Part shown: one piece after another, positions 56,661-64,000 of the stretch
How positions within the stretch are numbered: the stretch's first letter is position 1
Layout of the letters: each line of letters begins with the position of its first letter
NCBI GenBank assembly: GCA_017642895.1
Contig: JAEPON010000005.1
Span: forward strand, 279,259-343,258
Length of the DNA stretch: 64,000 nt
Direction: 5' to 3'
Origin: Roseitalea sp.
GTDB lineage: Bacteria > Pseudomonadota > Alphaproteobacteria > Rhizobiales > Rhizobiaceae
Position numbers and translations under genes: made by a program
Notes under the pieces: model-generated
The model's database searches: none
What the model was told of the DNA's origin: nothing
The model's input: only the letters and a program-made list of their open reading frames with translations

Positions 56661-58451
56661 ATGGCGCTTGATCCCGACCTTCTGGGACCAATCCTGACCG
56701 GCGCGTTGATCATCGCGCTGTTTGCCGGCTTTGCGCGCGAATGGCGCGCGCCGGAGGTCATCGCCGGGCTGGGCGTCGCCGTGCTTCTTGTCGCCGGAAT
56801 CCTTGAGACCAAGGATGTTCTGGCGGTCCTCTCCTCGCCTGCGATCACCACGATCGCGGCCATGTTTGTCCTGTCGGCGGGGTTGGTGCGCACCGGCGCG
56901 ATGGACCGGTTTGCGCGTTTTGCCACAGAGCATGCGCAGTCAAGCCCGGTCCTGTCGTTCTTTGCCTTTCTGGGCGCCACGGCGGCCATGAGTGCCTTCA
57001 TGAACAACACGCCGGTCGTGATGCTGATGATCCCCGTCGCGGTGCAGATCGCCCGGCAGACCGGGCAGGCCTCGTCCAAGCTGCTGATCCCGCTTTCCTA
57101 TTCGGCGATCCTGGGCGGCACATGCACGCTGATCGGCACATCGACCAACCTTTTGGTCGACACGGTGGCCCGCGACCAGGGGCTGGCGCCGTTCTCGATC
57201 TTCGAGATCGCACCGGTCGGGCTGATCGCGGCGACCGCCGGCATTTGCGTGATGTTCTTCGCCCGGCGCCTTCTGCCCGACCGCCAGTCTGTCACGACGC
57301 TCGGCGCCGCCCAGCCGGGCCGCCGTTTCATCGTCCAGGCGGTGATCGACGAGGTCTCGCCGCATGTGGGCGCGCGGGCCAGGGAGGTGATCGCCTTCAA
57401 CCAGCCCGAACGGCGGATCATCGACGTGCTGCGCGGTGACGCCTCGCTGCGGCGCGATCTGGACGATGTCATTCTCGAGCCGGGCGATATCGTCGTCCTG
57501 CGCTCATCGGTCGCCGAAATCCTGTCGATGAAAGAAGAGGGTCAATTGGGCCGCGACGGTGATTCGCTGCAGCAAACCGGCTCACGCTCGTCGGCGATGA
57601 TCGAAATTCTGATCGGGCCCGGCGCGCGCGTTCTGGGACGCACATTGCGGCATTTGCGCCTGCGCCGCCGTTTCGGCATCTATCCGATCGCCTTGCACCG
57701 GGGCGGCATGAACATGGCAGACCGGTTCGAGACGACACCGTTGGCCGTCGGCGACACGCTGCTGATCGAGGGCGCGCCGGAGGACCTGACGCGCTTTGCC
57801 GACGAAAACAATCTGGTCAATGTGTCCGAGCCCTCCGAGCGCGGCTTCCGGCGCGACAAGGCGCCCCTGGCCATCGGCATCGCGCTCGCCGTCATCGTCG
57901 GCGCCGCGCTGAACGTCATGCCGATCGCCGGCATTGCGATGATCGGGGCCGTGCTCGTGCTGGTGACACGATGCGTCGAGGTGGACGAGGCGGTGCAGGC
58001 CGTCGATTGGCGGGTTCTGGGTCTGATCTCCGGCATGCTGGCAATTGGCGCGGCCATGCAGAAGACCGAACTGGTGACGATCATCGTCGATGCGATCGAA
58101 CCTTGGCTGATGGGCCTGGCGCCGATCGTCGCCTTGGCCTGCGTCTACCTTCTGACGACGGCGCTGACAGAACTGGTCACCAACAATGCGGTCGCCGTCA
58201 TCGTCACCCCGGTCGCCATCGGGCTGGCACAGGCGCTCGGGCTCGATCCGCGCCCGTTTGTCGTTGCGGTGATGATCGCAGCGTCGGCCAGTTTCATCAC
58301 GCCGATCGGCTATCAGACCAACACGCTGGTCTACAATGCCGGCGGCTACCGCTTCACCGACTTCCTGCGGCTTGGCCTGATCATGGATGCGACGACGTTC
58401 GCCACCGCCATGGCGATCATTCCGCTGGTGTGGCCGCTCGTTCCGGCATGA
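56661..58451 (+). CDS. SLC13-family permease with RCK_C (TrkA-C) domains
   Basis: 596 aa. Membrane domain in two halves (about 5-190 and 400-596) with AFMNNTPVVMLMIPVAVQI, GGTCTLIGTSTNLLVD and, in the second half, ELVTNNAVAVIVTPVAIGLA and IGYQTNTLVYNAGGYRFTDF. The cytoplasmic middle (about 210-395) contains two RCK_C-like domains (DVILEPGDIVVLRSS and VGDTLLIEGAPEDL). Such transporters carry dicarboxylates, sulfate or other anions with Na+ or H+. Substrate is unknown. It overlaps the convergent DUF1868 gene by 35 bases. Confidence 0.9.
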   Translation: MALDPDLLGPILTGALIIALFAGFAREWRAPEVIAGLGVAVLLVAGILETKDVLAVLSSPAITTIAAMFVLSAGLVRTGAMDRFARFATEHAQSSPVLSFFAFLGATAAMSAFMNNTPVVMLMIPVAVQIARQTGQASSKLLIPLSYSAILGGTCTLIGTSTNLLVDTVARDQGLAPFSIFEIAPVGLIAATAGICVMFFARRLLPDRQSVTTLGAAQPGRRFIVQAVIDEVSPHVGARAREVIAFNQPERRIIDVLRGDASLRRDLDDVILEPGDIVVLRSSVAEILSMKEEGQLGRDGDSLQQTGSRSSAMIEILIGPGARVLGRTLRHLRLRRRFGIYPIALHRGGMNMADRFETTPLAVGDTLLIEGAPEDLTRFADENNLVNVSEPSERGFRRDKAPLAIGIALAVIVGAALNVMPIAGIAMIGAVLVLVTRCVEVDEAVQAVDWRVLGLISGMLAIGAAMQKTELVTIIVDAIEPWLMGLAPIVALACVYLLTTALTELVTNNAVAVIVTPVAIGLAQALGLDPRPFVVAVMIAASASFITPIGYQTNTLVYNAGGYRFTDFLRLGLIMDATTFATAMAIIPLVWPLVPA

Positions 58452-59163
58452 CCATCCGCTGAACGCGGAATTCGTTCATGTGGTCAAAGAGGCACAATTC
58501 CGGCGGACCGAGACGAAACGGCGGGAACAGGTCGCCGATTGCCGCCGCGAGTGATGCCTGAACCGCGTCGAATGCGGCCGCGTCGGCAACCGACGGCCAG
58601 CGCACGAGATAGGCCAGCGTCAGGTGGAAACCGTAACCGGCGTGACCGGGACGCGCCACAAGACCGGTCGCCTCGGCCAGACGGTCGCGATAGGCCCGAA
58701 TCGCTTTTTCTTCGCCGGTCGTCGCGGGCGTGAGCGCAATGCCGAGACCATGGCTGGCAAGACCGGAAAAGCCGGTCGCGACCATGCGGACGGGTCCGCC
58801 GGGCGGGGCGACGGTCGCCATCCGATCCAGCATGAACGCGTCGGCCTCATCGTCGGTCGCATCCGCTGACAGGCCCGTGGGCCAGAAATCACCGCCGCGA
58901 TCACAGTCGGCTTCGTGCAGCAGCCCGTTGAAGACGGTCATGTGCCAGCTTTCGGGCGCGGTGAAGGCAAAACAGTCGCCGCCGGGGGCCACCGCGAGGC
59001 GTGCGGCGATTTCCGACACCGCAGCGCGGCCGGCGTCATCGCGCAGATGACACACCATGGTGTTGCCCGAACAGCGAAGCGGATGGCCCGCCGTGTCGAA
59101 CCGGACATCGAGCCAGCGCGGCGGGCGGTCCCCGTCGGCGCGCGCAATCTCCGCAAAGCTCAC
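58417..59163 (-). CDS. DUF1868 protein, 2H phosphoesterase-like
   Basis: 248 aa. Two H-x-T motifs, His74-Met-Thr76 ([14 protein letters not shown]) and His180-Leu-Thr182 ([10 protein letters not shown]), 106 residues apart, are the hallmark of the 2H phosphoesterase superfamily. The opening [20 protein letters not shown] is the DUF1868 start. Members of the superfamily open 2',3'-cyclic or related phosphodiesters. Its ATG overlaps the ugpC stop by 4 bases, so it is translated with the glycerol-3-phosphate transporter; a role in phosphodiester metabolism is inference. Confidence 0.85.
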   Translation of the reverse strand: MSFAEIARADGDRPPRWLDVRFDTAGHPLRCSGNTMVCHLRDDAGRAAVSEIAARLAVAPGGDCFAFTAPESWHMTVFNGLLHEADCDRGGDFWPTGLSADATDDEADAFMLDRMATVAPPGGPVRMVATGFSGLASHGLGIALTPATTGEEKAIRAYRDRLAEATGLVARPGHAGYGFHLTLAYLVRWPSVADAAAFDAVQASLAAAIGDLFPPFRLGPPELCLFDHMNEFRVQRMVMPERAATPAE

Positions 59164-60212
59164 AGCCGGCGGCCCGTATCATGGTCGAACAGGTGCAGAT
59201 CGTCCGGTTGCAGCCGCAGGCGGACGTGATCGCCGGGTATCGGCTCATCGGCGGACTGGTTGGCTGTGAAGTGCTGTCCGCCGACCGAACCGTGGATCAG
59301 CCGCACGGCGCCCAGTTCCTCAACCGTATCGACCTGCATGGGCGGGCCTGCGGCGGCGCCCGACCCGTCGGCCAGATGCGCCCGCTCCGGCCGAATGCCC
59401 AGCGTGACCGGTCCGTTGGCGCGCACCGGCGCTTGGATATGCGTATCGCCGATGACGATCGCGCCATCGCCGGTCTGCGCTTCAAGAAGGTTCATGGGCG
59501 GCGCACCGATGAAGCTGGCGACGAAGGTCGAGGCCGGCGCGCCATAGACCTCGGCGGGCGTGCCGATCTGCTCGATCTCGCCATTGTTGAGGACGACAAT
59601 CCGGTCGGCCAGCGTCATCGCCTCCACCTGATCGTGGGTGACGTAGATCGCCGCCGTTTCGAGGCGCCGCTGCAACCGCTTGATCTCGAGCCGCATCTGG
59701 TTGCGCAATTTGGCATCAAGGTTTGAGAGCGGCTCATCGAACAGGAAGATCGCCGGATCGCGCACGATGGCGCGCCCCATGGCGACACGCTGGCGCTGGC
59801 CGCCGGACAGTTGGCTGGGCTTGCGCTCGAGATAGTCGCCGATCTGCAGGAGCTTGGCCGCTTCGCGCACCTTGGTGTCGATCTCGGCCTTCGGCGTGCC
59901 GCGGTTCTTCAGACCGTAGGCAAGGTTCTTGTAGACAGTCATGTGCGGATAGAGCGCATAGTTCTGGAACACCATGGCGATGTTCCGGTGCGCCGGCTCG
60001 ATGTCGTTGACCAGCCGGCCGTCAAGCACGATCTCGCCTTCGGTGACGCTTTCAAGGCCGGCCACCATGCGCAGCAAGGTCGACTTGCCGCAGCCGGACG
60101 GGCCGACAAAGACCACCAGTTCGCCTTCCTCGACGGTGACATCGACGCCTTTGACCGCAAGGGCGCCGTTCGGATAGCGCTTGACCGCCTGTTTGATCTC
60201 GAGCGTCGTCAT
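59160..60212 (-). CDS. ugpC: sn-glycerol-3-phosphate ABC transporter ATP-binding protein
   Basis: 350 aa MalK-like ATPase. Walker [10 protein letters not shown] (37-45), Q-loop [21 protein letters not shown], signature [17 protein letters not shown], Walker [21 protein letters not shown]-loop [15 protein letters not shown]. The C-terminal OB/TOBE domain (about 240-350) has [13 protein letters not shown]. It energises uptake of sn-glycerol-3-phosphate and glycerophosphodiesters through UgpA and UgpE. It overlaps ugpE and the DUF1868 gene by 4 bases each. Confidence 0.94.
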   Translation of the reverse strand: MTTLEIKQAVKRYPNGALAVKGVDVTVEEGELVVFVGPSGCGKSTLLRMVAGLESVTEGEIVLDGRLVNDIEPAHRNIAMVFQNYALYPHMTVYKNLAYGLKNRGTPKAEIDTKVREAAKLLQIGDYLERKPSQLSGGQRQRVAMGRAIVRDPAIFLFDEPLSNLDAKLRNQMRLEIKRLQRRLETAAIYVTHDQVEAMTLADRIVVLNNGEIEQIGTPAEVYGAPASTFVASFIGAPPMNLLEAQTGDGAIVIGDTHIQAPVRANGPVTLGIRPERAHLADGSGAAAGPPMQVDTVEELGAVRLIHGSVGGQHFTANQSADEPIPGDHVRLRLQPDDLHLFDHDTGRRL

Positions 60213-61141
60213 TTCTCACTCTCCACAAGACCCTTGATGAACATGCGCTGGAAGATGATGACGATGAGCACCGGCGGGATCATCGCGATGATCGCCAGGC
60301 CCAGCGCCTCGTTGTAGGCGGGGATGTCCGCGCCGATCCACACTTGGAGGATCTGCCGGATGCCACGCACGACCGTGTAGAAGCTCTCGTCCGTCGTCAT
60401 CAGGATCGGCCACAAATACTGGTTCCAGCCGACGACGAACATGATGATGAAGATCGCAGCGATCATGGTGCGCGACAGCGGCACAAGGATGTCCCAGAAG
60501 AATCGGAACGGGCCAGCGCCATCAATGCGCGCCGCCTCAAGCAGTTCGTTGGGGACGGATTTGAAGAACTGGCGGAAGAAGAAAGTGCCGGTGGCCGAGG
60601 CGATCAGCGGCAAGATGAGGCCGGTATAGCTGTTGAGGAGCCCCAGCCCCTGAACCACTTCGTAGGACGGAAGGATGCGCACTTCCAGCGGCAACAGCAA
60701 GGTCGAAAAGATGATCCAGAAGCACAGCGTGCCGAGCGGAAAGCGAAAATAGACAATGGCGTAGGCGGCCAGCATCGACACAATGATCTTGCCGATCGCA
60801 AAGCCCAGACCGAGGATGAGGGAGTTGAGCGACATGCCCCAGCCGGTCACCTGCTTGGTGAAGCCGGTCTGCTCGAAGATGACCGCTTCGTAAGTCGGCA
60901 AAAAGTTGTTTCCGAAGCCGAGCTGCATTCCCTCTGAGTGGATGGTGACGGGATCGTGCGTCGAGGTGGTGAAGGCGACGGCGATCGGTCCCATCATCAG
61001 CAGCACGCCGAGCAGCAGAACGATGTGCTCGACAATCTGGTTGCGGCGGACGAATGCGCCGAAGCCGGCGCTTGCGGCCGACGCGGATGTCGCAGCCGGC
61101 ACGGCCGGTTTGCCGGTCACGGCGATCTGGTCCTGGCTCAT
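60209..61141 (-). CDS. ugpE: sn-glycerol-3-phosphate ABC transporter permease
   Basis: 310 aa with six membrane helices. The ATPase-contact EAA loop is [20 protein letters not shown]. UgpE-type features are [20 protein letters not shown] and [21 protein letters not shown] Ser/Ala-rich N-terminal extension (about 1-30) is present, longer than in E. coli UgpE (281 aa). It lies 31 bases after ugpA and overlaps ugpC by 4 bases. Confidence 0.94.
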   Translation of the reverse strand: MSQDQIAVTGKPAVPAATSASAASAGFGAFVRRNQIVEHIVLLLGVLLMMGPIAVAFTTSTHDPVTIHSEGMQLGFGNNFLPTYEAVIFEQTGFTKQVTGWGMSLNSLILGLGFAIGKIIVSMLAAYAIVYFRFPLGTLCFWIIFSTLLLPLEVRILPSYEVVQGLGLLNSYTGLILPLIASATGTFFFRQFFKSVPNELLEAARIDGAGPFRFFWDILVPLSRTMIAAIFIIMFVVGWNQYLWPILMTTDESFYTVVRGIRQILQVWIGADIPAYNEALGLAIIAMIPPVLIVIIFQRMFIKGLVESEK

Positions 61142-61172
61142 CGCGGCCTCCGCGTGATTGGTCGGGCTCCGG

Positions 61173-62054
61173 TCATGTGTAGTGCACCCGCCGCTCGATC
61201 AGGCGGAACTGGATGATGGTCAGCGCCAGCACGAATACCATCAGGATGACCGATTGCGCCGATGATCCGCCCAGATCGTTGCCCCGGAAACCGTCGAGAA
61301 AGACCTTGTAGACGAGCGTTACCGGATTGTTGCCCGGCTCGCCCTTGAGCATCACATCGACGATGCCGAACGTTTCGAAAAAGGCGTAGGTGATGTTGAT
61401 GATCATCAGGAAGAAGCTGGTCGGGGCCAGCAGCGGAAAGATGATCGTCCAGAACCGGCCGGAGGGGCTGGGATTGTCGATCGAAGCGGCTTCGCGCACG
61501 CCCTTGGGGATCGATTGCAACCCCGACAAAAAGAAGATGAAGTTGACCGGGATCTGCTTCCAGGTCGCCACGATCATCATGGCGATGCCGCTGTCCCAAT
61601 AGTTGACGCCGACACGCATCTCCCAGCCGAACAGGGCGACGAAATCGACGATCGGCCCGATATGCTGATCGAACAGCATGATGCCGATCAGGCCGGCCAC
61701 TGGCGGCGCAATCGCATAGACCCACATCAAAAGCGTCTTGTAGGGGCCCTGGCCGCGCAGGACGTTGTCGGCGGCGACCGCCAGCAAAAGCGCGATGCCG
61801 AGCGAGAAGACCGTCACGACGAGGGTGAACAGGAAGGTGAACCAGGCGGCACGGCCATAGTCCGAACGGGTCACCGCGTCGGTGTAATTGTCGATGCCGA
61901 CAAAAGTCTCGTTGCCGAAGAACGGGTCCTGCAAAAAGAAGGAACTGCGCACCGCCTCGGCAGACGGCCACAGAAAGAAGATGGCGACGATCGCCATCTG
62001 CGGCAGCAGGAGCAGGTAGGGAAAGATCGGTGATTGGAACTGGGCTTTGTGCAT
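61173..62054 (-). CDS. ugpA: sn-glycerol-3-phosphate ABC transporter permease
   Basis: 293 aa, six membrane helices. It starts MHKAQFQSPIFPYLLLLPQM. The periplasmic loop has SSFFLQDPFFGNETFVGIDN, the EAA motif is GVREAASIDNPSPSGRFWTI, and LVYKVFLDGFRGNDLGGSSA near the end is typical of UgpA. It forms the membrane channel with UgpE. ugpB lies 76 bases upstream. Confidence 0.94.
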   Translation of the reverse strand: MHKAQFQSPIFPYLLLLPQMAIVAIFFLWPSAEAVRSSFFLQDPFFGNETFVGIDNYTDAVTRSDYGRAAWFTFLFTLVVTVFSLGIALLLAVAADNVLRGQGPYKTLLMWVYAIAPPVAGLIGIMLFDQHIGPIVDFVALFGWEMRVGVNYWDSGIAMMIVATWKQIPVNFIFFLSGLQSIPKGVREAASIDNPSPSGRFWTIIFPLLAPTSFFLMIINITYAFFETFGIVDVMLKGEPGNNPVTLVYKVFLDGFRGNDLGGSSAQSVILMVFVLALTIIQFRLIERRVHYT

Positions 62055-62130
62055 TGCCGGTCCGGTGCGTCAGCCAAGGCAAGAACCGGGAGCGCGATGC
62101 GCCCCCGGCTCGAATTCCTTGTGGAGTGGT

Positions 62131-63432
62131 TTAGCCGCTCTGGGTCTGCGCGAAGCGCTCGAGCAGACGATTGCCCTCTTCCTCGATGATGTCGAACGCC
62201 TCGTCGACGGTCGCTTCACCGGAGAAGATACGGCCATATTCGCGGTTCATCACGTCGCGGATCTGGACGTAAAAGCCCATGCGGTAGCCCTTGGTCCAGT
62301 CGCCGCCGGGCTGCTGGAGTTGGTTGATGCCGATTTCGGCTGCGGGCTCCTCGTCATAATAACCTTCGGCCTTGGCCAGTTCGTAGGCGGTCGCCGTGAT
62401 CGGCACATAACCGGTCTCCTTGTGCCAGAAGACCTGCGGCTCGGGCGAGGACAGGAACTGGAAGAACGCCGCGGCGGCTTCATTTTCTTCGTCCGGCTGA
62501 CCGGACATGGCGAACAGGGCCGCACCGCCGATGAAAGTGTTGTAGGGCTCTTCGGTCACCGCTTCCCAATGGGGCAGATAAGTGGCGCTGAACTCGAAGT
62601 CGGCCGACTGCTTCAAGCCACCGAACGAGCCGGACGAACCGAGCCACATGGCAACCTCACCGTTTTCGAACGGTGCCTGATTGTCGCCCCAGCCGGTGCC
62701 GTAATAGCCGAACAGGCCGGCGTCGAGCCACTCCTTGACGGCCGTGAAGTGGGCCTTGATCGGCTCGACATTGATCAGAAGCTGGGTGCCTTCGGCGCCT
62801 TCATAGCCGTTCGCATTGGTGGCGAACTGCAGATTGTGGCGCGACATGAAGTTTTCGGTGAAAATCCAGGGCAGGTGCGACTGCGCCAGCGGCACATAGC
62901 CGGCTTCCTGGAGCTTGGGCGCGATTTCCTGGAACTCTTCCCAGGTCCTGGGCGGCTCGACGCCGGCTTCTTCGAGTGCCTCGACATTGTAGTAGAGGAT
63001 CGGCGTCGAGGAGTTGAAGGGCATGCCGACCATCTTGCCGTTTTCGTCGGCATAGAAGTTGGCGACGCCCGGAATGTAGTCGGTGCCGAACTCGAAACCG
63101 GCATTCTCGATCAGGTCCTGGGCGGGGATCACGGCGCCTTCGGCACCGATGATGGTGGCGGCACCGGCGTCGAAGACCTGGACAATGTTGGGCTGCTCAC
63201 CGGCACGGAAGGCGGCAATGGTTGCCGTCAGCGTTTCCTCGTAATTGCCCTTGTAGACCGGTGTCAGATTGTACTTGTCCTGACTGGCGTTGAACTGCTC
63301 GGCAACGGCGTTGGTGGCCTCGCCAAGGGCGCCGCCCATGGCATGCCACAGTTCGATTTCGATTTTTTCGGCCTGGGCCGCGGCGGTCGTCAGCGCAAGG
63401 GCGCTGGCCGCCAAAAGCGTTTTCCACATCAT
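62131..63432 (-). CDS. ugpB: sn-glycerol-3-phosphate ABC transporter substrate-binding protein
   Basis: 433 aa periplasmic binding protein. Signal peptide 1-21 (MWKTLLAASALALTTAAAQA, cut before EKIEIELWHAMGG). The mature start KIEIELWHAMGGALGEATN is typical UgpB; other features are PFNSSTPILYYNVEALEEAG, SHLPWIFTENFMSRHN, GVAMWLGSSGSF-like EVAMWLGSSGSFGGLK and FIGGAALFAMSG. It delivers glycerol-3-phosphate to UgpAEC. GGGAGA precedes the ATG. It is the first gene of ugpBAEC-DUF1868, behind tandem Pho-box-like repeats. Confidence 0.95.
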   Translation of the reverse strand: MMWKTLLAASALALTTAAAQAEKIEIELWHAMGGALGEATNAVAEQFNASQDKYNLTPVYKGNYEETLTATIAAFRAGEQPNIVQVFDAGAATIIGAEGAVIPAQDLIENAGFEFGTDYIPGVANFYADENGKMVGMPFNSSTPILYYNVEALEEAGVEPPRTWEEFQEIAPKLQEAGYVPLAQSHLPWIFTENFMSRHNLQFATNANGYEGAEGTQLLINVEPIKAHFTAVKEWLDAGLFGYYGTGWGDNQAPFENGEVAMWLGSSGSFGGLKQSADFEFSATYLPHWEAVTEEPYNTFIGGAALFAMSGQPDEENEAAAAFFQFLSSPEPQVFWHKETGYVPITATAYELAKAEGYYDEEPAAEIGINQLQQPGGDWTKGYRMGFYVQIRDVMNREYGRIFSGEATVDEAFDIIEEEGNRLLERFAQTQSG

Positions 63433-63482
63433 GGGTCTCCCGGGAAAATTGCGATACGCACAACGTCGCTTAGGAGGCGCGT

Positions 63483-63522
63483 TTGTAAGGTCGATGACAG
63501 TCCCGTGAAGGATTTGTGTCAG
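63483..63522 (-). promoter_or_regulatory. tandem Pho-box-like repeats upstream of ugpB
   Basis: Read on the minus strand, CTGACAC, CCTTCAC, CTGTCAT and CTTACAA start at 63522, 63511, 63500 and 63489, exactly 11 bases apart. The PhoB consensus is CTGTCAT-N4-CTGTCAT, i.e. 7-base repeats every 11 bases. One repeat is perfect and the others are partial matches. The block ends 50 bases before the ugpB start. ugp operons are classic PhoB targets, so phosphate-starvation induction is a strong inference. Confidence 0.7.
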
Positions 63523-63799
63523 CGCCGCGAGAGAGCGTCGAGATTGAGGATCGGCACCGGCGAGAACGCGCGCAAGGTCTTGAGATGGCGGAAAAAAGTA
63601 CGCCTCACCCCGGGAGCCCGCCGCCGCCCCGGCCTTGATGCCGGGCAGTGGAGAGCGTCAGCAAAGCGTCACAATTGCAGGGTGAATGGCGGAGGAACGA
63701 AGAGAAACTGCGAACCGACGCAAGGCCGGGACTGCGGCCCGGGCTTTCGCCGTCCCGTCGGAGCTGGTGAGCGGAGCGAAGGCAGCGTAAGACATGAAA
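63523..63799. other. non-coding spacer between ugpB and tRNA-Ser
   Basis: Part of a 367-base gap. I see no convincing gene. An open frame on the minus strand here continues across the tRNA and is spurious. There is a T run for leftward transcripts at 63598-63593 with GC-rich sequence before it, and a CCCCGGCC/GGCCGGGG-like arm pair around 63632-63650, but no clean terminator for the tRNA. Confidence 0.4.
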
Positions 63800-63889
63800 T
63801 GGCGGTGAGACAGGGATTCGAACCCTGGAGACGGTTTCCCGCCTACACGCGTTCCAGGCGTGCGCCTTCAACCACTCGGCCACCTCACC
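63800..63889 (-). tRNA. tRNA-Ser (anticodon GGA)
   Basis: On the minus strand the gene runs from GGTGAGG (acceptor, 63889) through TGGCCGAGTGGTTGAAGGC (D arm), GCCTGGAACGC with anticodon GGA in the loop CTGGAAC, a long variable arm of the serine type, GGTTCGAATCC (T arm) and TCTCACC-G-CCA. The acceptor pairs GGTGAGG with TCTCACC (one G-T pair), and CCA is encoded at 63802-63800. It reads UCC/UCU serine codons. Confidence 0.95.
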
Positions 63890-63923
63890 TCGCCATATGT
63901 CACCCGACGCAAATGGCCGAGCG

Positions 63924-64000
63924 GGTTGAAAAGGCGCACGCGCCCTTCTGGGTGAATGGCGTTTTCCGCAAAGCGGAAAATCGCCGGTGCGCCTTCAACC
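63924..64000. repeat. palindromic element with tRNA-Ser-derived arms (runs off the edge)
   Basis: GGTTGAAAAGGCGCAC (63924-63939) and GTGCGCCTTCAACC (63987-64000) are inverted copies of the tRNA-Ser D-arm region (63860-63873). Between them GGCGTTTTCCGC-AAA-GCGGAAAATCGCC (63958-63985) is a near-perfect hairpin. There is no T arm or anticodon arm, so this is not a second tRNA. An open frame starting ATG 63913 also spans it to the edge; whether it is coding cannot be judged. Confidence 0.55.

Noticed and set aside
63605..63883. A minus-strand open frame reading [15 protein letters not shown]
   Set aside because: It starts inside tRNA-Ser; this sequence is the familiar spurious translation of serine tRNA genes.
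63940..64000. A second tRNA-Ser gene at the right edge
   Set aside because: The D-arm-like sequence is present, but the T arm, anticodon arm and acceptor stem expected at lower coordinates are absent.
1..64000. CRISPR arrays, insertion sequences, prophage or plasmid replication genes
   Set aside because: No regularly spaced direct repeats, transposase, integrase, phage structural or Rep-type genes were found. The window reads as core chromosome.

Overview
The window is a gene-dense stretch of high-GC (roughly 63-65 percent by eye) chromosome from an alphaproteobacterium, most probably of the order Hyphomicrobiales (Rhizobiales). The lineage call is inference. It rests on the conserved neighbourhoods (rph-rdgB-hemW-rsmI-yraN-gshB divergent from hrcA-grpE; ubiE-ubiB-coaBC; infC/rpmI-rplT/pheST; ugpBAEC), on small families common in this group (DUF2852, DUF2244, DUF2834, DUF1868), on an ATT-initiated infC with its alphaproteobacterial N-terminus, and on an alphaproteobacterial-type LexA box (GTTC-N7-GTTC). 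Most of the window is core genome. No insertion sequence, prophage, CRISPR array or rRNA operon was seen; there is one complete tRNA gene, tRNA-Ser(GGA), near the right edge.

Layout. 0-3 kb: leftward small and transport genes (YgjP-like fragment, DUF2852, BenE transporter, alpha/beta hydrolase). 3-10 kb: translation block infC, rpmI, rplT, pheS, pheT. A leftward methyltransferase/TfoX-like pair separates infC from rpmI, and a DUF4160-DUF2442 pair sits between pheS and pheT. 10-17 kb: NAD salvage (NadV), an oxidoreductase, a nucleotidyltransferase, an M48 protease, GtrA and the murein endopeptidase MepA. 16.5-21.7 kb: rightward chain mgsA-glk-ABC exporter-dapB-gpmA-GNAT, mostly with overlapping or near-touching genes. 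21.7-27 kb: Ada-like methyltransferase, DUF2244, nth, CNNM/CorC-like protein, CysZ-like membrane protein and an adenosine-kinase-like PfkB enzyme. 27-36 kb: grpE/hrcA leftward and rph-rdgB-hemW-rsmI-yraN-gshB-comM rightward. 36-44 kb: LysE, dut, prfC, a MarR/Tat-nitroreductase module, peroxiredoxin, pirin and an unusual CoaBC. 44-46.4 kb: ubiB and ubiE. 46.5-56.2 kb: nucleoside uptake and salvage cluster (add and upp rightward; ABC ATPase, unknown secreted protein, two permeases, cdd, punA and deoA leftward). 56.4-58.5 kb: slyX and an SLC13-type permease. 58.4-63.5 kb: the glycerol-3-phosphate operon ugpBAEC plus a coupled DUF1868 2H-phosphoesterase-like gene. 63.8-64 kb: tRNA-Ser and a palindromic element.

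The most noteworthy points are these: (1) CoaBC carries an N-terminal ribbon-helix-helix (FitA/Arc-like antitoxin-type) domain and is preceded by a perfect palindrome, suggesting a self-regulating CoA biosynthetic enzyme; the usual flap cysteine of the CoaC half is also not found. (2) Two operator-like palindromes exactly 21 bp apart lie on the promoter of the nitroreductase/MarR operon. (3) Four half-sites at exact 11-bp intervals form a tandem Pho-box-like element upstream of ugpB. (4) A LexA box precedes comM. (5) A 331-bp TA-bounded, structured inverted-repeat element lies between punA and deoA and supplies the punA stop codon. (6) The nucleoside ABC operon has no BMP-type binding protein in the window but encodes an unknown secreted protein between the ATPase and permease genes. 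(7) A small two-gene cassette interrupts pheST.
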